NCBI GenBank assembly: GCA_023417815.1
Contig: JAEZEI010000068.1
Span: forward strand, 39,252-103,251
DNA: 64,000 bases
Direction of reading: 5' to 3'
Source: Bacteroidota bacterium
GTDB taxonomy: Bacteria; Bacteroidota; Bacteroidia; Chitinophagales; Chitinophagaceae
Shown: positions 61,101 to 64,000 of the stretch, one piece after another
Layout of the letters: each line of letters opens with the position of its first letter
How positions within the stretch are numbered: position 1 is the first letter of the stretch
Notes under the pieces: model-generated
The model's input: the letters and a program-made list of their open reading frames with translations, nothing else
The model's database searches: none
Told to the model about the DNA's origin: nothing
Translations under genes and position numbers: made by a program

Positions 61101-61511
61101 TTACAGCTCCTCTCTCCTGCGGTTGATCTCGGAGATATAGAATTCCGTTTCAGCGATCTCTTTCTCGATCTTGCTGATCAGGTTTTCTTTCTGCACCAGG
61201 GCGAGGATGCCATAACGCTCCTTACGCTCTTCAAGAAGAAACTTCTTATGACGAAGCTTTGTAAGCTTGCTTTGAAATTCATCCAGTGTCGGACCGGGAG
61301 GCATGGCCGCTACTGCTGCCTCGAGGGCGGTGATCTCCGCTTCGGTTGCTACCAGTTCCGCTTCCACACCGGTGGAGCCGGTGGCAATGGTTCGGTGCGC
61401 CTTCATCTGCTGGCGCTTCCTCAGGTCGAGATCGCTCAGTTCAAGGTTTGCTTCATCCAAAAGTATGTCGCAGTCTGCCTGGGAGGTTACCTGGTTTAAT
61501 GAATAATCCAT
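61101..61511 (-). CDS. Coiled-coil protein downstream of the XRE regulator
   Basis: 136 aa from the ATG at 61511 (MDYSLNQVTSQADCDILLDE); the frame continues upstream across the end of the regulator gene, but that is a shadow. The protein is almost entirely helical and charged (ELVATEAEITALEAAVAAMP, KLTKLRHKKFLLEERKERYG, LISKIEKEIAETEFYISEIN), a long coiled coil broken by a Pro-rich turn. No domain is recognised. It is 19 bp after the regulator and ends before a strong terminator, so the pair is one operon. Confidence 0.7.
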   Translation of the reverse strand: MDYSLNQVTSQADCDILLDEANLELSDLDLRKRQQMKAHRTIATGSTGVEAELVATEAEITALEAAVAAMPPGPTLDEFQSKLTKLRHKKFLLEERKERYGILALVQKENLISKIEKEIAETEFYISEINRRREEL

Positions 61512-61530
61512 ATTGATTTTTTTAAGATGA

Positions 61531-62058
61531 TTAATTGTTGTTTGGGACAAGGCTATCCGCAAGGAACTTCCGGTAAGTGTCTGCCGTACTCCGTAACACC
61601 GTGACCTGGTCGCGCATTTCTTTACGCACTTTTTCGCTGCACGTGCGGAGCTTGGCATCTACCTTCAGCTTCTGCGCATTCACAAAACGTGGATCTCCTT
61701 TTCCGTCCTCCCACATGTCGCACAGCACTACATAAGCGTGGTGGTTCTTCTCATACAGTTCATCAAGTTCTTCGACCTTCCTTTCCAGCAGGTCGGCACG
61801 AAGGGTCAATACCTGTATCTCCACTTCATAACTCCTTGCAAACTGTGAAGTATCACTGTCGGGAAGCTCATTGCGGCTATCCTTGCCCGTTGCTTTACGT
61901 ACATAGTCTTCCAGTACGGCAAACTTCAACAGGGCTGCAGAATTCAGCGGCTGGCCTCGCTCCGACATGGCTAAAGCGCTCCTCGTTATACCGAGGTAGG
62001 CGGCCATATCTGCCTGGCTGAAATCTAATTGCTCCCTGAGTTGTTTTACCGTTTTCAT
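61531..62058 (-). CDS. XRE-family transcription regulator with helical C-terminus
   Basis: 175 aa from the ATG at 62058 (MKTVKQLREQLDFSQADMAA). The frame is open to 62163, but that part is a 10-bp repeat array and is not likely coding. Residues ~1-55 form an HTH_3/Cro-CI-type helix-turn-helix (FSQADMAAYLGITRSALAMS is the recognition region). The rest is long helices (YEVEIQVLTLRADLLERKVE, KVRKEMRDQVTVLRSTADTY), a possible dimer coiled coil. It lies divergent to the 62408 operon across a spacer with two 10-bp arrays and two dyads, which are natural candidates for its operators. Confidence 0.8.
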   Translation of the reverse strand: MKTVKQLREQLDFSQADMAAYLGITRSALAMSERGQPLNSAALLKFAVLEDYVRKATGKDSRNELPDSDTSQFARSYEVEIQVLTLRADLLERKVEELDELYEKNHHAYVVLCDMWEDGKGDPRFVNAQKLKVDAKLRTCSEKVRKEMRDQVTVLRSTADTYRKFLADSLVPNNN

Positions 62059-62108
62059 GACTTGTAAGTTTTGCAGGTATAGTTTCATACACAATGCCTG
62101 AAACCGGC

Positions 62109-62178
62109 AACTGGCGGTACGTGGCGGCTGGTGGCGGTACATGGCGGAATTTTGGCGGTACAAGGCGGTAAGTGGCGG
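62109..62178. repeat. Array of seven GGCGG boxes spaced one helical turn apart
   Basis: GGCGG starts at 62113, 62123, 62133, 62143, 62154, 62164 and 62174 (steps 10, 10, 10, 11, 10, 10). Consensus of the 10-mer is GTGGCGGTAC; on the minus strand it reads as TACCGCC boxes, in the leader of the XRE gene. The period is not a multiple of 3. Confidence 0.85.
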
Positions 62179-62228
62179 TTTTTGTCACGTGTATGCATTG
62201 ATGCCGTTTTCAGAAAAATTGTAAAAAG

Positions 62229-62249
62229 TGGGGAATTGACAATTCCACA
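62229..62249. promoter_or_regulatory. 21-bp dyad, candidate operator
   Basis: GGAATTG and CAATTCC flank a central A (62239); pairing extends outward with one mismatch to arms of 10 bp (9 of 10 matched). It is followed by a second dyad TTTTTTG-T-CAAAAAA (~62262-62276). Confidence 0.5.
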
Positions 62250-62300
62250 GCTCCCCGTTTTTTTTGTCAAAAAACCATTTCCCCGGCAAAACTTAAGCGA

Positions 62301-62360
62301 CCTAATTGGAATTAATTAGGAATAAGTGGAACTAATTAGGAGTAATTAGGACTAAGTGGG
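62301..62360. repeat. Array of six 10-bp AT-rich boxes
   Basis: Consecutive decamers CCTAATTGGA, ATTAATTAGG, AATAAGTGGA, ACTAATTAGG, AGTAATTAGG, ACTAAGTGGG; consensus ANTAATTAGG. They lie upstream of the 62408 gene, 48 bp before its ATG. Confidence 0.85.
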
Positions 62361-62407
62361 AATCGATACCTGGCGCTGTTGTAAGATTTGTGCATAAAAC
62401 ATTTTTT

Positions 62408-62899
62408 ATGGACAAATCAGAATTTCAACCAAATATCGGGGGAATGGCAGAAGCGGCACTTGACCTCGCGATCGCAGTACTGTGGCCGGTTCGCGCCTTA
62501 TCCCCTATCGAAAAAGAAAACATGCGCAGGAGAATACGATTTCTTCTCTTTTCACAAGAAGATCACTTTAATGCCTATATGGAGTTTTGCCAAAGGGTGC
62601 TTCTTTACCGTGAATATATCATGGAAAGCAAGGAAGACATTTTCTATGCGCTTCCCCTTGCCTGGATGCAGCCGGGTAACGGTTATTCCGTGGCGAGGGT
62701 GCTCTATAAGGAGATCCAGGTGAAAAGATTAAAGGCACGAACGTACCGGCAGGACCTGAAGTGGATTGCGGAGGCAGTTTTAGAAATCACTGAAGGTGTG
62801 GATGGCGCATTTGAATACTGGGAAAAATGGTTTCGTGATCGTAAATGCACCACCGGCCTCAGGATATTTTATTTGTTCACTGCAATCCGTGTAAAATGA
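62408..62899 (+). CDS. Hypothetical helical protein, first gene of a coupled pair
   Basis: 163 aa from the ATG at 62408 (MDKSEFQPNIGGMAEAALDL); a GTG at 62390 is an alternative. Helical throughout, with ALDLAIAVLWPVRALSPIEK, RRIRFLLFSQEDHFNAYMEF and FEYWEKWFRDRKCTTGLRIF. No domain recognised. It is preceded by the six-decamer array. Its TGA overlaps the ATG of the next gene (ATGA), so the two are translationally coupled. Confidence 0.65.
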   Translation: MDKSEFQPNIGGMAEAALDLAIAVLWPVRALSPIEKENMRRRIRFLLFSQEDHFNAYMEFCQRVLLYREYIMESKEDIFYALPLAWMQPGNGYSVARVLYKEIQVKRLKARTYRQDLKWIAEAVLEITEGVDGAFEYWEKWFRDRKCTTGLRIFYLFTAIRVK

Positions 62900-63099
62900 G
62901 GATGTATCGTGGAAGGCTGGTGATCTTCACTTCGGAGATCCCCATCCTGACCGGACAAAGTCTCCGGTCTGCAGAACGCCTCGTAAGAAAGATCCGCGCC
63001 TATTACAAGCTCCCACCCCGTTCTCTCATCAAGATAGAGCAGTTCTGTGAGTTCACAGGATTTGAAAAGGAGGAGGTATATGCCGTATTAGGGAAGTGA
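62896..63099 (+). CDS. Small hypothetical protein coupled to the 62408 gene
   Basis: 67 aa from the ATG at 62896, which overlaps the upstream stop as ATGA. The sequence (MYRGRLVIFTSEIPILTGQS, LRSAERLVRKIRAYYKLPPR, IEQFCEFTGFEKEEVYAVLG) ends in two helices with 'EFCEFTGFE' resembling a minimal winged or DNA-binding helix pair (a helix-turn-helix-like segment), but this is weak. Its transcript ends at the terminator 63124-63147. Confidence 0.6.
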   Translation: MRMYRGRLVIFTSEIPILTGQSLRSAERLVRKIRAYYKLPPRSLIKIEQFCEFTGFEKEEVYAVLGK

Positions 63100-63123
63100 T
63101 CATTCTTTAAATCAACCATTAAA

Positions 63124-63147
63124 AAAAGAGCCCCGTAGGGCTCTTTT
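63124..63147. terminator. Bidirectional terminator between convergent genes
   Basis: 10-bp stem AAAAGAGCCC / GGGCTCTTTT with loop CGTA; A and T runs on both sides let it serve both the plus-strand pair and the minus-strand lysis-like genes. Confidence 0.88.
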
Positions 63148-63320
63148 CATTTGCGGTCTTTCTTTTTGAACACCAGCTTCAGGATGACTGAGACCCCGAA
63201 GCTTGTGATGGCACCGACTGCAGCCAGTATCATACTGCTTACAAGTTCAGCCGGGTTCACATAAATGAACAGCACCAGTAGTGTGCCGCTGAACGTGCCG
63301 GTCTTAATACTGCTGTCCAT
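63147..63320 (-). CDS. Small two-helix membrane protein (holin-like candidate)
   Basis: 57 aa from the ATG at 63320 (MDSSIKTGTFSGTLLVLFIY); a GTG at 63332 is rejected. Two membrane segments (TLLVLFIYV..., MILAAVGAITSFGVSVILKL) and a basic tail KKKDRK. Size, topology and position next to a DUF5675 gene recall phage holins; no holin family is recognised by sequence. Overlaps the next gene upstream by 17 nt. Confidence 0.5.
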   Translation of the reverse strand: MDSSIKTGTFSGTLLVLFIYVNPAELVSSMILAAVGAITSFGVSVILKLVFKKKDRK

Positions 63321-63552
63321 CGGAAGTGTCACCCTCCTTAGGGTCTTCCACTTCCGGGGTTGCGGCCTGGCTTACTGTTGCGGCTACTGTTCCGGCAACA
63401 GCCAGGTAGCCTGCGATCTTGATAAGGATGGCAGGCAGTACAACAGGTGCTCCAATGATGGAGGCACTGATGGCAACCAGTGCCAGGCCTGTATTACGCA
63501 GTTTTTTGAAAAACGCCGGTGTGGGTGCATTCACCCTGTCTTTAATCGTCAT
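63304..63552 (-). CDS. Small membrane protein between the DUF5675 and holin-like genes
   Basis: 82 aa. A basic N-terminus (MTIKDRVNAPTPAFFKKLRN) precedes two hydrophobic segments (TGLALVAISASIIGAPVVLP, IKIAGYLAVAGTVAATVSQA) and an acidic tail (PEVEDPKEGDTSDG). No family recognised. It overlaps DUF5675 by 11 nt and the holin-like gene by 17 nt, a compact layout typical of phage genes. Confidence 0.55.
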   Translation of the reverse strand: MTIKDRVNAPTPAFFKKLRNTGLALVAISASIIGAPVVLPAILIKIAGYLAVAGTVAATVSQAATPEVEDPKEGDTSDGQQY

Positions 63553-63952
63553 GATGATCTGATTTAATTGTTATAAAAACAGGCTCCTTCTCTATGACTG
63601 GCATCACGATCGCCATAAGCTTACGCATTGCCTTCACAGACCCGGAGCCCTTACCCATCCCGGTGAGTGTTGTCACCGGGGCTATACAGCCGCGCAGTTC
63701 CCGCAGGGCATCATTGGCAGGATGCACCAGGATCAGGTCCCGGTCTTTCACATCCTGTAAAATGAGATGCCTGCCAAAACGCTGGCTGTAGCGCAGTCTC
63801 ACTGCATATCGTCCTTCAGGTATGCAGCTCACTCTTTTCGTATTCTCCTTCCACGGCAGCTCTATGGTATTGCAGATATGTTGGCCTTTAGCATCCAGCA
63901 GCAAACCACAAGTACCCGAGGGAAAATAGGAACGAAGAATTAAAAGTTCCAT
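63542..63952 (-). CDS. DUF5675 family protein
   Basis: 136 aa. The pattern HICNTIELPWKENTKRVSCI, PEGRYAVRLRYSQRFGRH, LILVHPANDALRELRGCI identifies DUF5675. H77 and C89 (HPANDALRELRGC) are spaced like the His and Cys of L,D-transpeptidase (YkuD) active sites, HxxNx...GC, so a peptidoglycan-directed activity is possible; this is inference. In phages of Bacteroidota this family lies with lysis or tail genes. First gene of an overlapping three-gene unit with two small membrane proteins. The ATG at 63952 leaves only 48 bp to the window edge. Confidence 0.75.
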   Translation of the reverse strand: MELLILRSYFPSGTCGLLLDAKGQHICNTIELPWKENTKRVSCIPEGRYAVRLRYSQRFGRHLILQDVKDRDLILVHPANDALRELRGCIAPVTTLTGMGKGSGSVKAMRKLMAIVMPVIEKEPVFITIKSDHHDD

Positions 63953-64000
63953 GTTGAGAAGATTTAGAGAACATATCTAAACAAAGACCGTGGGTATTAT

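Noticed and set aside
1..64000. tRNA, rRNA or insertion-sequence transposase genes
   Set aside because: I looked in the spacers for cloverleaf-like or rRNA sequence and for DDE/Y1 transposase motifs and saw none.

Overview
The window looks like chromosomal DNA of a free-living Bacteroidota, most likely of the Chitinophagaceae/Chitinophagales. The signs are type IX secretion (T9SS) sorting domains of both types (4464-6482, 20499-21374, 25652-26863), Bacteroidota -7 promoter boxes (TAnnTTTG) lying close to start codons, almost no Shine-Dalgarno sequences, a paired TPR/outer-membrane-barrel locus and CCDC81-like HU domains. The family placement is inference; no rRNA or other marker is present.

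Layout. 1-42.3 kb is a compact housekeeping backbone: lolA (partial), a DUF4407 protein, mutS, a T9SS type B surface protein, tryptophan 2,3-dioxygenase, glmM with a cysteine desulfurase, two tandem LTA-synthase-like phosphotransferases, PAP2, a CNNM/CorC protein, a DUF6702-HupE-M1 peptidase group, lpdA, two secreted DUF proteins, a saccharopine-dehydrogenase-like enzyme, an M43 protease, glutaminyl cyclase, a four-gene TPR/barrel/HU/methyltransferase operon, DoxX, PBP4, cinA, a 2-oxoacid dehydrogenase E2, OsmC, a Tudor-like protein and a TonB-dependent receptor. 42.3-55 kb is looser: cytochrome b, TPR lipoproteins, a prenyltransferase-fold protein, TSUP and VIT transporters, a WG-repeat protein and small membrane proteins. 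Its spacers are crowded with several families of short dispersed repeats. 54.9-61 kb is an accessory stretch of unrelated single genes, all on the minus strand: GNAT, HNH, a lipoprotein, an unknown, a HEPN protein, a DUF6705-like protein and a decayed JAMM-like protein. A 174-bp inverted-repeat element and short GCAGGCAAC palindromes lie in its gaps. 61-64 kb looks phage-derived: an XRE regulator, a coiled-coil protein, two coupled unknown genes, two small membrane proteins and DUF5675.

Most unusual signals. The 349-bp divergent spacer at 62059-62407 holds two separate arrays of 10-bp repeats (seven GGCGG boxes and six TAATTAGG-type boxes, one per helical turn) with two dyads between them, next to an XRE repressor-like gene. 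There is an eight-copy GAGACGC palindrome family, a 240-bp intergenic repeat in two copies, a 36-bp hairpin minisatellite, 72-bp direct repeats around a cytochrome b gene, and a duplicated osmC 3' end. The JAMM-like gene carries an in-frame TAG after which the reading frame stays open until 11 bp before the next gene. Convergent gene pairs repeatedly share palindromic stop junctions (TGATCA or CTAG).
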